Assembly: GCF_001042615.1 (NCBI RefSeq)
Contig: NZ_AP012327.1
Span: forward strand, 868,001-932,000
Length of the DNA: 64,000 nt
Source: Bifidobacterium catenulatum subsp. kashiwanohense JCM 15439 = DSM 21854
GTDB lineage: Bacteria > Actinomycetota > Actinomycetes > Actinomycetales > Bifidobacteriaceae
Reading direction: 5' to 3'
Made by a program: the position numbers and the translations under genes. The notes under the pieces were generated by a model, which worked only from the letters and a program-made list of their open reading frames with translations, made no database searches and was not told the DNA's origin. Below are positions 47,631 through 56,379 of the stretch, one piece after another; within the stretch, counting starts at the first letter, position 1; each line of letters starts with the position of its first letter.

Positions 47631-49742
47631 ATGGGATTCAATATTGAACGCACGAACAAGCCGTTTATGGTCAAATCGCCATATAAGCCGAGCGGCGACC
47701 AGCCCAAGGCGATTGAAGAGCTTGCGGAACGCATTGAAAACGGTGAGAACGATGTGGTGCTCATGGGTGCCACCGGAACTGGCAAAACCGCCACCACAGC
47801 ATGGCTTATTGAACGTCTGCAACGCCCGACGTTGATCATCGAACCGAATAAAACGTTGGCAGCGCAGCTGTGCGCCGAGTTCCGTGAACTCATGCCAGAC
47901 AATGCGGTGAGCTATTTCGTTTCGTATTACGACTACTACCAGCCGGAAGCCTATATTCCGCAAACCGATACGTATATCGAAAAGGATTCCAACATCAATG
48001 ACGACGTGGAACGGCTTCGCCATGCGGCCACGGCGAACTTGCTGACGCGTCGTGATTGCGTGGTCGTGGCAACGGTTTCCTGTATTTACGGCCTTGGTAC
48101 GCCGGAAGAATACGCCGGGCGTATGCTGTTTCTCGAGGAAGGCCAGCAGATCGACCGTGACGACTTGCTGCGCACTTTCGTCTCCATGCAGTACAAGCGC
48201 AACGATATCGCCTTCACCCGAGGTACTTTCCGTGTGCGCGGCGATACTGTCGAAATCATTCCCGTATATGAGGAACTGGCCATCCGTATCGAATTCTTCG
48301 GTGATGAAATCGACCGTATTTCAACCCTGCATCCGCTGACCGGCGATGTGATTGCCCACGAGCCGCAGGTCCATATTTTCCCCGCATCGCACTATGTGGC
48401 GGGGCCGCAACGTATGGAGCGAGCGTTGTCTACCATTCAGCAGGAACTTGATCAACGTACCGCCGAACTGCGCAAACAAGGCAAGGAACTTGAGGCACAA
48501 CGTCTTACTATGCGCACCACGTACGATTTGGAGATGCTCTCCCAAGTTGGCGTCTGCTCCGGAGTGGAAAACTACTCAAGGCATTTCGATGGCCGTGAGC
48601 CGGGCACGCCGCCGCATACGTTATTGGATTTCTTCCCTGACGATTTCCTACTCGTCATTGACGAGTCGCATGTTACCGTGCCGCAGATCGGAGCCATGTA
48701 CGAAGGCGATGCCAGTCGCAAACGCACGTTGGTCGAACATGGCTTTCGTCTGCCTTCAGCGATGGACAATCGACCGCTCAAATGGCCGGAATTCCAGGAA
48801 CGCGTTGGCCAGACGGTATATCTGTCGGCGACGCCGGGCGACTACGAACTTGGTCTGAGCGATGGAGTCGTCGAACAAATCATTCGTCCGACCGGTCTTG
48901 TCGACCCGCAGATTGACGTGCGTCCGGTTGACGGGCAGATCGATGATCTGCTTGCGGAGATCAAGGACCGTGTAAACAGAAACGAGCGTGTGCTCGTCAC
49001 CACGCTCACCAAGAAGATGGCTGAGGATCTGACGGATTATCTTCTGGAGCGTGGCATTAAAGTCGAATACCTGCATTCCGATGTGGACACCCTGCGACGT
49101 GTCGAATTACTGCGCGAACTGCGCGAAGGCAAAATCGACGTCATCGTCGGCATCAACCTGCTGCGTGAAGGTCTCGATTTGCCGGAAGTGTCATTGGTCG
49201 CCATTCTTGACGCGGACAAGGAAGGTTTCCTGCGTTCCTATCGTTCGCTCATCCAGACCATCGGACGTGCCGCGCGAAACGTGTCCGGCACCGTCATCAT
49301 GTATGCGGACGACATCACCGAAGCCATGCACAAGGCCATCGACGAAACCAATCGCCGCCGTGATATCCAGATCGCCTACAACAAGGAACACGGCATCGAT
49401 CCGAAGCCGCTCATCAAGAAGATCTCCGATGTCAACGACATGCTTGCCAAAGAGGACGTCGACACCCAGACATTGCTCGGTACCGGATACCGCAACGCGG
49501 ACAAAGCCGGCAATTCTCATCTTGGCGTGCCTGCCACCAGCAAGGAGGAATCCGACAGACGGCATGAGGAGATTCTCAAGGCCGGACTGCCCGCGCAGGA
49601 TCTAGCTGATCTCATTCGGCAACTGTCCGAGCAGATGCATACCGCCGCCGAACAACTGCAATTCGAGCTTGCAGCTCGTCTGCGCGACGAGATCCGTGAC
49701 CTGAAAAAGGAACTTCGGCAGATGACGGAGGCGAGCAAATAG
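47631..49742 (+). CDS. uvrB: Excinuclease ABC subunit B
   Basis: Damage-verifying helicase-like subunit of nucleotide excision repair, about 703 residues. Walker [16 protein letters not shown] near residue 44, the DNA-gripping beta hairpin [35 protein letters not shown], and motif [11 protein letters not shown]. The C-terminal UvrC-binding UVR domain is intact ([16 protein letters not shown]). ATG 47631 sits next to the coaE stop with GAGGTAGG upstream. Confidence 0.97.
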   Translation: MGFNIERTNKPFMVKSPYKPSGDQPKAIEELAERIENGENDVVLMGATGTGKTATTAWLIERLQRPTLIIEPNKTLAAQLCAEFRELMPDNAVSYFVSYYDYYQPEAYIPQTDTYIEKDSNINDDVERLRHAATANLLTRRDCVVVATVSCIYGLGTPEEYAGRMLFLEEGQQIDRDDLLRTFVSMQYKRNDIAFTRGTFRVRGDTVEIIPVYEELAIRIEFFGDEIDRISTLHPLTGDVIAHEPQVHIFPASHYVAGPQRMERALSTIQQELDQRTAELRKQGKELEAQRLTMRTTYDLEMLSQVGVCSGVENYSRHFDGREPGTPPHTLLDFFPDDFLLVIDESHVTVPQIGAMYEGDASRKRTLVEHGFRLPSAMDNRPLKWPEFQERVGQTVYLSATPGDYELGLSDGVVEQIIRPTGLVDPQIDVRPVDGQIDDLLAEIKDRVNRNERVLVTTLTKKMAEDLTDYLLERGIKVEYLHSDVDTLRRVELLRELREGKIDVIVGINLLREGLDLPEVSLVAILDADKEGFLRSYRSLIQTIGRAARNVSGTVIMYADDITEAMHKAIDETNRRRDIQIAYNKEHGIDPKPLIKKISDVNDMLAKEDVDTQTLLGTGYRNADKAGNSHLGVPATSKEESDRRHEEILKAGLPAQDLADLIRQLSEQMHTAAEQLQFELAARLRDEIRDLKKELRQMTEASK

Positions 49743-49781
49743 TTCTCGACTGGTCATACGGCATCCGTACCATAGTGGATT

Positions 49782-50765
49782 ATGGCTGAAACACCACTTG
49801 TTTTTGAAATCGCCACGTTCGCGGTGCTTGCCGTCTTCTTCGTGGTCGACTTGTTCATCATCGGACGTAAGCCCCATGTGCCCTCCACCAAGGAATGCGT
49901 GCAGCATATCGCGTTCTTTGTGGTCATGGCGTTGATCTTCGGCGGACTTATGTGGTTCTTTGCGGGATTGAAACCGGCCATCGAATTTTATTCGGGCTGG
50001 CTTACGGAATATTCGCTGAGTATTGACAATCTATTCGTCTTCGTCATTATTATGTCGAATTTTGCGGTGCCAAAACAGCTGCAGAAATTCGTGCTGTCCA
50101 TCGGTATCACCATCGCATTGGTGTTGCGCGGCGTGTTCATCCTCATCGGCGCGGCCATTATCTCCCGCTTCACCTGGGTGTTCTTCCTGTTCGGCGCATT
50201 TCTTATCGTCACCGCCATCAAGTTGGTCACTGGGGGAGATGAAGATGAGGAATATCATGAGAATGGCTTGATTCGCGCATTGCGCAAGGTCATCAAGATC
50301 ACCGATGAGTATGACGGAGAAAAGTTGCGTACCGTCAAAAATGGTGCCAAGTATTGGACTCCGATGCTGATCGTCTTTCTGACCATCGGCACCACCGATG
50401 TGATGTTTGCCTTTGATTCCATTCCTGCGATTTTCGGTTTGACGAAGGATCCGTTCATTGTGTTCACATCCAATGTGTTCGCGTTGCTCGGTTTGCAGCA
50501 GCTGTACTTCCTGCTTGGCGAGCTGCTCGACAAGCTGGTGTATCTGCCGCTTGGACTTTCCGTGGTGCTGGGCTTCATTGGCGTCAAGCTCATTATGGAG
50601 GCATTGCACGGCAATTCGTTGCCGTTCATCAATGGCGGTCAACCGATCGCTTGGGTGCCTGAAGTGCCTACATGGCTGTCTTTGGCGGTGATCGTTGTGG
50701 CGATTGGTGGTGCCGCATTGGCCAGCGTGCTGAAGATGCGTGCCATCGAAGCAAAGGAAAAGTGA
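49782..50765 (+). CDS. TerC family integral membrane protein
   Basis: Polytopic protein of 327 residues and about 9 helices. TerC/Alx relatives are tied to tellurite resistance and, more recently, manganese export or metalation of exported proteins. Conserved WLTEYSLSIDNLFVFVIIMSNF and TTDVMFAFDSIPAIFGLTKDPFIVFTSNVFALLG contain the intramembrane Asp residues typical of the family. Monocistronic, with its own terminator at 50773. A manganese-type uptake system is encoded 6 kb upstream, but no link is shown by sequence. Confidence 0.92.
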   Translation: MAETPLVFEIATFAVLAVFFVVDLFIIGRKPHVPSTKECVQHIAFFVVMALIFGGLMWFFAGLKPAIEFYSGWLTEYSLSIDNLFVFVIIMSNFAVPKQLQKFVLSIGITIALVLRGVFILIGAAIISRFTWVFFLFGAFLIVTAIKLVTGGDEDEEYHENGLIRALRKVIKITDEYDGEKLRTVKNGAKYWTPMLIVFLTIGTTDVMFAFDSIPAIFGLTKDPFIVFTSNVFALLGLQQLYFLLGELLDKLVYLPLGLSVVLGFIGVKLIMEALHGNSLPFINGGQPIAWVPEVPTWLSLAVIVVAIGGAALASVLKMRAIEAKEK

Positions 50766-50772
50766 CGGTTTG

Positions 50773-50804
50773 AGAAACCGCATGGAAACATGCGGTTTCT
50801 TTTT
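50773..50804 (+). terminator. Intrinsic terminator after the terC-like gene
   Basis: 12-bp stem AGAAACCGCATG (50773-50784) with CATGCGGTTTCT (50789-50800), loop GAAA, then TTTT. Confidence 0.92.
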
Positions 50805-50814
50805 AGCAAAAAAA

Positions 50815-50864
50815 TGTGAGCGCTCACAACACGCCTCGTTTCAGGGTGGAAGTGAGCGCTTTTT
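50815..50864. promoter_or_regulatory. Two LacI-type operator sites upstream of pyk
   Basis: The first site is TGTGAGCGCTCACA (50815-50828), a perfect palindrome. The second, AGTGAGCGCTTTTT (50851-50864), keeps one half. Centres are 36 bases apart. A possible -10 TAGACT at 50870-50875 would put the first site near -61 and the second between -35 and -10. Confidence 0.7.
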
Positions 50865-50937
50865 GCTAGTAGACTAGTCGGTTGGAAACAGGGTCGTCAG
50901 ATCCCAAATCAATATCAACAAGAATAGGCAGGCATTC

Positions 50938-52380
50938 ATGCGTAAAGCCAAGATCGTAGATACCATCGGTCCAGCTACCGAGTCCCTGGAAGGCATCACC
51001 AGCCTTGTCGAAGCAGGTATGGACGTCGCTCGTCTGAACCGCTCCCACGGCACTCCGGAAGACCACCTCAAGGTCTACAACAACCTCCGCGCCGCCGCCA
51101 AGGCCACCGGCCGCAACGTCGCAGCCTTGGTTGATCTGCAGGGTCCGAAGATCCGTTGCGGTTGGTTCAAGAAGAACGCCGACGGTGAAGACAAGGTCCA
51201 GCTGACCGAAGGCCAGGAGTTCGTCATCACCACCGACGACATCGAGGGCGATGAGCATATCACCTCCACTACCTTCAAGGGCCTGCCGGGTGATTGCCAT
51301 GCTGGCGATCCGATCCTCATCGATGACGGCAAGGTCCGTCTCGAAGTCACCAAGGTCGAAGGCAACAACGTGTACACCAAGGTTGTCGTGGCCGGACCGG
51401 TTTCCAGCCACAAGGGTATCAACCTGCCGGGTGTCGCGGTGTCCCTGCCGGCTCTTACCGAGAAGGACGAAGCCGATTTGCGTTGGGCTATCCGCACCGG
51501 CGCCGACATCATCGCCATGTCCTTCGTGCGTTTCGCCACCGACATCGACCGCGCCCACGAGATCATGGACGAGGAAGGTCGTCGCATCCCGGTCGTCGCC
51601 AAGATCGAGAAGCCGCAGGCTCTTGAGAACCTTGAAGAGATCGTCAAGGCCTTCGACGGTATCATGGTCGCCCGTGGCGATATGGCTGTCGAGTGCCCGC
51701 TGGAAGAGGTTCCGCTGGCTACCAAGCGTTGCATCGAGCTGGCTCGTCAGTACGCCAAGCCGGTCATCGTGGCTACCGAAGTCCTTGGCTCCATGGTCAA
51801 TTCTCCGGTCCCGACCCGTGCAGAGGCATCTGACTGCGCCAACGCCGTCCTCGACGGCGCCGACGCCACCATGACCTCCAACGAGACCGCCGTCGGCAAG
51901 TACCCGGCAGTCACCGTGAGCACCATGAGCCGCATCTCCTCCTTCGCCACCGAGCACGGTTTCGACCGTATCCCGGAACTGAAGAACCTGGATATGTCTT
52001 CCACCGGCGCCGTGTCTTCCGCAGCTGTGGATCTGGCTGACAAGCTGAACGCCAAGGCCATCGTTGCCTACACCCAGACCGGTTCCACCGTGCACCGCGT
52101 GTCCCGCGAACGCCCGGCCACCCCGATCTATGGCATCACCAACAACGAGCACACCTATCACTGGCTGGCTCTGTCTTGGGGCACCGAGTCCTTCCTGCTC
52201 GATGAGGATTACCACGACAAGTCCCGTAAGGACCTGATGATCTTCACCGATAAGATTCTGAAGGATGCCGGCAAGGTCACCGATGGTGACAAGATCGTTG
52301 TGCTGAGCTCCGCCCAGGGCGAGCACCAGCCGGGTCGCACCGATTCCATCTACGTCCACACCGTTGGTGCTTGCGACTGA
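50938..52380 (+). CDS. pyk: Pyruvate kinase
   Basis: Makes pyruvate and ATP from phosphoenolpyruvate. 480 residues. RKAKIVDTIGPATESLEGI and MDVARLNRSHGTPEDH at the start, the B-domain lid, IAMSFVRFATDID, VVAKIEKPQALENLEEIV with the catalytic Lys, and GIMVARGDMAVECPLEEV with metal-binding Glu and Asp. The first ATG is preceded by AGGCAGGC. Strong codon bias. Like eno it has a LacI-type palindrome upstream, so both probably respond to the same sugar regulator. Confidence 0.97.
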   Translation: MRKAKIVDTIGPATESLEGITSLVEAGMDVARLNRSHGTPEDHLKVYNNLRAAAKATGRNVAALVDLQGPKIRCGWFKKNADGEDKVQLTEGQEFVITTDDIEGDEHITSTTFKGLPGDCHAGDPILIDDGKVRLEVTKVEGNNVYTKVVVAGPVSSHKGINLPGVAVSLPALTEKDEADLRWAIRTGADIIAMSFVRFATDIDRAHEIMDEEGRRIPVVAKIEKPQALENLEEIVKAFDGIMVARGDMAVECPLEEVPLATKRCIELARQYAKPVIVATEVLGSMVNSPVPTRAEASDCANAVLDGADATMTSNETAVGKYPAVTVSTMSRISSFATEHGFDRIPELKNLDMSSTGAVSSAAVDLADKLNAKAIVAYTQTGSTVHRVSRERPATPIYGITNNEHTYHWLALSWGTESFLLDEDYHDKSRKDLMIFTDKILKDAGKVTDGDKIVVLSSAQGEHQPGRTDSIYVHTVGACD

Positions 52381-52417
52381 GATGCATTTCGGTCAGTGAC
52401 TGACTGATTAGCGAATA

Positions 52418-52461
52418 GGAGGGCTTCCGTCCGTTTGGATGGAAGCCCTCCCGTTGTTTTT
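52418..52461 (+). terminator. Intrinsic terminator after pyk
   Basis: 15-bp stem with one wobble pair (52418-52432 with 52437-52451), loop GTTT, then a T run at 52456-52461. Confidence 0.92.
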
Positions 52462-52598
52462 GGATGATGTTGATATGTTGCCGATTTGCAGACTGCGACA
52501 GGTTGCGATCAAGGTGTTGCACATGGTGCGAAACGCCGACCGCTCAAGGACTTTGCAAAATCATCTTTTCTGTGTTAGCATAATCAAGTTGTGCGAAA

Positions 52599-52672
52599 GC
52601 CCCTGTATCCCAATTGGTAGAGGAGACAGCCTCAAAATCTGTACAGTGTGGGTTCGAGTCCCACCGGGGGCA
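52599..52672 (+). tRNA. tRNA with CAA anticodon (Leu), short variable arm
   Basis: Acceptor GCCCCTG pairs with CGGGGGC, the T arm is GTGGG-TTCGAGT-CCCAC, and discriminator A is followed by CC. The anticodon loop CTCAAAA gives CAA (Leu). The variable region is only 5 bases (ACAGT), whereas leucine tRNAs are class II with a long arm; the tRNA-Leu(UAA) at 17419 has 11 bases. There is a C-T mismatch at the base of the anticodon stem and a poor pair in the D stem. It may be a divergent or decaying tRNA. Confidence 0.75.
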
Positions 52673-52686
52673 CCGGATTGATGAAC

Positions 52687-52725
52687 AGCCGTGGTTGGAG
52701 ATTTCTAGCCGCGGCTTTCTCTTTG
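52687..52725 (+). terminator. Terminator after the CAA tRNA
   Basis: 10-bp stem with two wobble pairs (52687-52696 with 52707-52716), then TTCTCTTTG. Confidence 0.65.
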
Positions 52726-52886
52726 AAAACCCATCTGGCGCATGTGCCGTTACGTGGGAGTTCAGTACCTTGCCATCCACCAGATTGTAGGTTACTCTGC
52801 GTCCCCGCACGCCTGTCAAGACCGATGCGCACCCAATGTTGTTTTGCCTCTTGATGTTCGATTGATATGCCGGAACGCGTATGTCA

Positions 52887-53183
52887 TCATCTACCGAGGA
52901 TTTCGGCATGCGTTCCCGTTCGCAGGAACCAGGCGGTGCCGTCTTCTTTGATCCATATGGCGAGCCAGTTGCCGGCGTTGCCGACATGGCATTCGATAAC
53001 GCCGTCCCAGTCGCCACCCTGTAGCCTGTGTGCGCGGTGGCGACGCCGCAACGTCTCCTTTGCTGTGTCGGTATCCTCGGCGACAAGCCGAATGAGCTCC
53101 TTCAAGTCCGAAAAATCGGCATGCTTACGTTTCAGTCGTTTGATGTCCCGTTGGAACGCTTTGGTGTATTCGATCTGCAGCAC
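52887..53183 (-). CDS. YafQ-like mRNA interferase toxin
   Basis: 98-residue RelE-superfamily toxin that cuts mRNA on the ribosome. The fold pattern LQIEYTKAFQRDIKRLKRKH, HRLQGGDWDGVIECHV, and the terminal FLRTGTHAEILG match YafQ. Expected catalytic histidines are present (in HRLQGG, CHV and GTH). The Asp seen before the Trp in E. coli YafQ appears as Asn (AGNWL). It starts 2 bases after the antitoxin stop. The final GR residues complete the domain, so the gene is intact. Confidence 0.88.
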   Translation of the reverse strand: MLQIEYTKAFQRDIKRLKRKHADFSDLKELIRLVAEDTDTAKETLRRRHRAHRLQGGDWDGVIECHVGNAGNWLAIWIKEDGTAWFLRTGTHAEILGR

Positions 53184-53185
53184 GG

Positions 53186-53455
53186 TCAGATTCCCAGCGA
53201 TTCGAACATTTCATCGGCGGTTTTGAAGCGTGGGGGAACCTTCCCTGCCTTCTCGCGCACCTCGTCGAGCGCATCAAGGGTCTCAGCCGGAATGGATTGC
53301 CTCGATAGGCTGAGCGGGATACGGTTCTCCCTGGCGATCTGTCGGTAGAACGCGCGGGTCACGCTGGACAGGTCAAGTCCAAGATCCTCCACGATGGCCG
53401 TAGCCTGTTTTTTCGTGGCGTCGTCCACGCGGACCGTTACTGAAGTCATGGTCAT
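53186..53455 (-). CDS. RelB/DinJ family antitoxin
   Basis: 89 residues. The N-terminal ribbon-helix-helix DNA-binding motif (TSVTVRVDDATKKQATAIVEDLGLDLSSV) is followed by TRAFYRQIARENRIPLSL, typical of DinJ, and a C-terminal toxin-wrapping tail. ATG 53455 has GGAGG 5 bases upstream on the minus strand. It precedes the toxin gene as in most type II modules and likely represses its own promoter through the inverted repeat at 53483. Confidence 0.9.
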   Translation of the reverse strand: MTMTSVTVRVDDATKKQATAIVEDLGLDLSSVTRAFYRQIARENRIPLSLSRQSIPAETLDALDEVREKAGKVPPRFKTADEMFESLGI

Positions 53456-53482
53456 CTCGACCTCCATCTTTTGCTGATTGTT

Positions 53483-53510
53483 GTAAGACGATTATAGCTC
53501 AATGTCTTAC
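53483..53510 (-). promoter_or_regulatory. Toxin-antitoxin promoter with autoregulatory operator
   Basis: GTAAGAC (53483-53489) and GTCTTAC (53504-53510) flank a perfect TATAAT box on the minus strand (53491-53496). Antitoxin bound to the repeat would block RNA polymerase. Confidence 0.7.
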
Positions 53511-53547
53511 GTTTGGTATGGAGAGTCTGCGCATCCTGTTTTTTCGG

Positions 53548-53775
53548 TTGACGGGATGCGGATTGGGACTGGACCGTGACTTGAACGCGATCATCAGCAT
53601 CGGGGTCGCCGGGAGTGCCCTGGAGACTCTAAACGCGCATGGAGGAGATGGAAGATGGACCGGTTCGGACCGGGCAACGTAGGCTCCCGTGAAGTGTGAA
53701 CCAAGTTGCTGCGCGAGCGACGTGAGGCTTGGAGTTGGCGTCCGCAAGAACGCCATGCAAACTAAAACAAACTAG
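53548..53775 (+). pseudogene. Fossil C-terminus of an IS200/IS605-type TnpB
   Basis: One frame reads TGCGLGLDRDLNAIISIGVAG and SALETLNAHGGD. This matches the end of TnpB: last zinc-finger Cys, the RuvC-III DRDxNAA motif, and the AGSAxETLNARGG tail common in bifidobacterial copies. A stop (53680) interrupts it, and homology-like sequence (APVKCEPSC) continues to a second stop at 53773. Nothing upstream encodes the rest of TnpB, and no TnpA is seen. It is a remnant, useful as evidence that the element once inserted here. Confidence 0.75.
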
Positions 53776-54266
53776 TTTGTATGGCGTCATCACCCTCGCC
53801 GGTGGTCTGAAGGGCCAGAACGGTCCGACCCCCCAGTCCGACGTGCGGCAGATCATCGACCTGCTCATCCCATCCGCCATAATCCGTGGGCGTCACGCTA
53901 ATACGGTACTGGGTGGCTTGGCCGCTGTCTTCGATGACTTGGATGATCTTGCCCTTGGAGTGCACCACAGCATCTTTATGACGCCTAGTCTCTCTCGAAT
54001 GGTGTACCCATTGTTCCACCTTTAAAGGGTGGTAATTTGTGCGTGTTGCGGTGCATGGGAAGCCAAATAGGACGAAAGAAAAACCAAAGAGCGATGTCTT
54101 GCTCCATTGATAAAAGCTAATAAATTATCCTGATAACAGTTTAAACGTCATATAAATTATGTCGATAAGTCCAAGCGTGTGGCGCATTTTCTTTTCGGGT
54201 TAAGTAGATGATCGTGAAAGTATGAAAGATGTGCGCGCGAAACAACTCTACAACCCGAGGGGGTGC
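53776..54266. other. Gene-poor stretch with palindrome and doubtful minus-strand ORF
   Basis: A 14-bp palindrome ACAAACTAGTTTGT (53768-53781) opens the stretch. A minus-strand frame, 54019 to 53762, could encode 85 residues (for example GKIIQVIEDSGQATQYRISV) but has no clear ribosome-binding site and no recognised family. From 54030 to 54200 the sequence is AT-rich without a gene and probably holds the promoter of the following operon. Confidence 0.35.
54125..54161. promoter_or_regulatory. AT-rich dyads upstream of the sulfur amino acid operon
   Basis: TTATCCTGATAA (54125-54136) and CATATAAATTATG (54149-54161) are small palindromes about 105-140 bases before the ATG. They could bind a LysR-type regulator; inferred only. 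Confidence 0.35.
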
Positions 54267-55481
54267 ATGATGGCAAGATTCAACACACAGCTGGTCCACG
54301 GTGAACCGGTGAACGACAATGACACCAGAGCCGTGAATCCGCCGATCTATAAATCGTCCACTTTTGCATTTGAGTCGGTCGATGCCATGCCCCGTTGGGA
54401 TTACGCACGTAGCGGAAATCCAACGCGCGAATACCTCGAAAGGCAGATCGCGCAGCTCGAACATAGTACTAGGGGATTTGCCTTCGCCTCCGGTCTGGCG
54501 GCGATCCATGCGGTGCTGTCCATTTTCCAGCCTGGAGACCGCATCGTTGCCGGAGACAATGTCTATGGCGGTTCGTATTCGCAGCTGAACGAGCATTTCA
54601 ACCGCTGGGGTCTGGAGGTCACGTCAGCCGACACCCGCGTTCTGGAAGATGTAGAGCGTGCTGTGGCAGGAGATCCGAAACGGGGAATCCAGCCAGCCAA
54701 GGCGGTGTATTTTGAAACGGTCACGAATCCGCTGTTGAAGGTGAACGACGTCCACGCGATCGCTGAAATCGCCCATCGATACGGAACGATCGTTATCGTG
54801 GACAACACATTTGTGACACCTTATCTGCAGAATCCCCTTGATCTGGGAGCGGATATCGTACTGCATTCCGCCACGAAGTATCTTGCGGGCCATTCCGACG
54901 TCATCGCTGGTCTGGTCGTGGTGAAGGATGAGCAGATAGGGCAGCGCGTCTACTTCGCCCAGAACCGTCTCGGTGGCGTCCTCGCGCCCGTTGAATGCGA
55001 TTCCGTGCGTAAGGGCATCCAAACATTGGCTCTTCGCTTGGAACGACAGCAGGAGAATGCCGCCGATGTGGCGAAATACCTGCTTGCCCACCCGTTGGTG
55101 AAGAAGGTCTATTATCCGGGTCTTACCGATGGCGAGGACCTGGCGGCCAAGGGGTTGCGCGGCGCTGGCGGCGTATTGAGCTTTGAGGTCGTCGACGGAA
55201 TCGATCCCGTTGATGTGCTCGACAATCTTCGACTGTTCCGCCTTGCGGTTTCACTGGGCGCCGTCGAAAGCCTGGCGGAGCTTCCGTGCCGTATGGCCCA
55301 CTTCGAACTTCCCCGTGAGGAGAGGCTGAGGGTAGGCATTACGGATGAGTTGATTCGTCTCGCCATCGGCATTGAAGATGTCGCCGATCTCAAAGAGGAT
55401 CTGGGCCAGGCGTTCGAGAAGGCCTCGGAGAAACACTCCGACAAGTGGAACGATGCGATCACAGAAGATGCATTGGCCTGA
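54267..55481 (+). CDS. Cys/Met metabolism PLP enzyme (cystathionine gamma-synthase/lyase family)
   Basis: About 404 residues. [107 protein letters not shown] (the Lys binds PLP) and the C-terminal [15 protein letters not shown] are family hallmarks. Sequence alone does not separate cystathionine beta-lyase, gamma-lyase and gamma-synthase. The three genes downstream form a polar amino acid ABC transporter, which favours a role in cystine or methionine salvage. Start: GAGGGGG before the ATG at 54267 or 54270. Confidence 0.9.
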   Translation: MMARFNTQLVHGEPVNDNDTRAVNPPIYKSSTFAFESVDAMPRWDYARSGNPTREYLERQIAQLEHSTRGFAFASGLAAIHAVLSIFQPGDRIVAGDNVYGGSYSQLNEHFNRWGLEVTSADTRVLEDVERAVAGDPKRGIQPAKAVYFETVTNPLLKVNDVHAIAEIAHRYGTIVIVDNTFVTPYLQNPLDLGADIVLHSATKYLAGHSDVIAGLVVVKDEQIGQRVYFAQNRLGGVLAPVECDSVRKGIQTLALRLERQQENAADVAKYLLAHPLVKKVYYPGLTDGEDLAAKGLRGAGGVLSFEVVDGIDPVDVLDNLRLFRLAVSLGAVESLAELPCRMAHFELPREERLRVGITDELIRLAIGIEDVADLKEDLGQAFEKASEKHSDKWNDAITEDALA

Positions 55482-55513
55482 CCGTCACGATTGGATGAAC
55501 TGGGGGGGCGAAT

Positions 55514-56335
55514 ATGATACGAATTCGTGGAGTTCGAAAGTCGTTCGAATCGTAATTAGTGCTTGACGGCGTCGACCTGGACATTCCGGAACGTAGCGTT
55601 GTCTCGATTATCGGTCCAAGCGGATCCGGGAAATCCACTTTGCTGAGAACGATTGACTTTCTTGAGACCGCCAACGCTGGCACCATCGACTTCGGAGAAG
55701 GCCCGGTGTCCCTCACCAGCACCAAGCCAAAGGATATCGCTTCGGTCCGCGCGAAAATCGGTTTTGTGTTCCAGAATTACAATCTGTTTTTGAACAGAAC
55801 GGTTTTGGACAATGTGACCATCGGCCTGATCCACGCCAAGGGAAAAGGCAGGAAAGAAGCCGTACGAATCGCATATGACGAACTCGACCGGGTGGGCATG
55901 GCCGGATTCGCGGACCGATATCCGAGCAAACTGTCCGGTGGTCAGCAGCAACGCGTGGCCATTGCGCGCGCGATCGCCATGGATCCAGAACTGTTGGTGT
56001 TGGATGAGCCGACATCGGCTCTCGATCCGGAAATGGTGGACGGCGTGCTCGCCGTTATCAAATCCTTGGCGGATTCCGGAACGACCATGCTGATGGTCAC
56101 CCACGAAATGCGTTTCGCCCGCAACGCCTCCGACCAAGTCGTGTTCTTCGAAGGAGGCAACATCGTGGAACAGGGGAAGCCGGAACACATCTTCAGCCAT
56201 CCAAACGAGCCACGAACCGCACGTTTTCTGTCATCGATACACGATGTCAACGTGCTGGACGATTGGAAACCGGAAGAACTCGTGACAATTCAGCAGACGC
56301 ACTCCAAATCCCCAACGTCTGAATTCAGTAATTGA
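55514..56335 (+). pseudogene. Amino acid ABC transporter ATPase with a stop at codon 14
   Basis: ATG 55514 (after a G-rich ribosome-binding site) reads MIRIRGVRKSFES, then TAA at 55553-55555, then in the same frame LVLDGVDLDIPERSVVSIIG to a normal end. The rest is complete: Walker A GPSGSGKSTLL, signature LSGGQQQRVAIARAI, Walker B LLVLDEPTSALDPE, H-loop VTHEMRFA. Lost if translation restarts at GTG 55559 (3 bases after the stop) is the first strand with the A-loop region that stacks on ATP. The gene may be dead, poorly made by reinitiation, or the stop may be an error. Confidence 0.8.
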
Positions 56336-56379
56336 TAATCAACAAACCCTCCAAAACGTTAAGAAAGAACAGGAAGAAA

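Noticed and set aside
50866..52359. 497-residue open frame antisense to pyk
   Set aside because: Same cause as the eno and rpsA shadows; begins at the pyk promoter and end by chance.
52544..53086. Minus frame over the CAA tRNA giving PRWDSNPHCTDFEAVSST
   Set aside because: This peptide is a known artefact of translating the reverse strand of tRNA genes.
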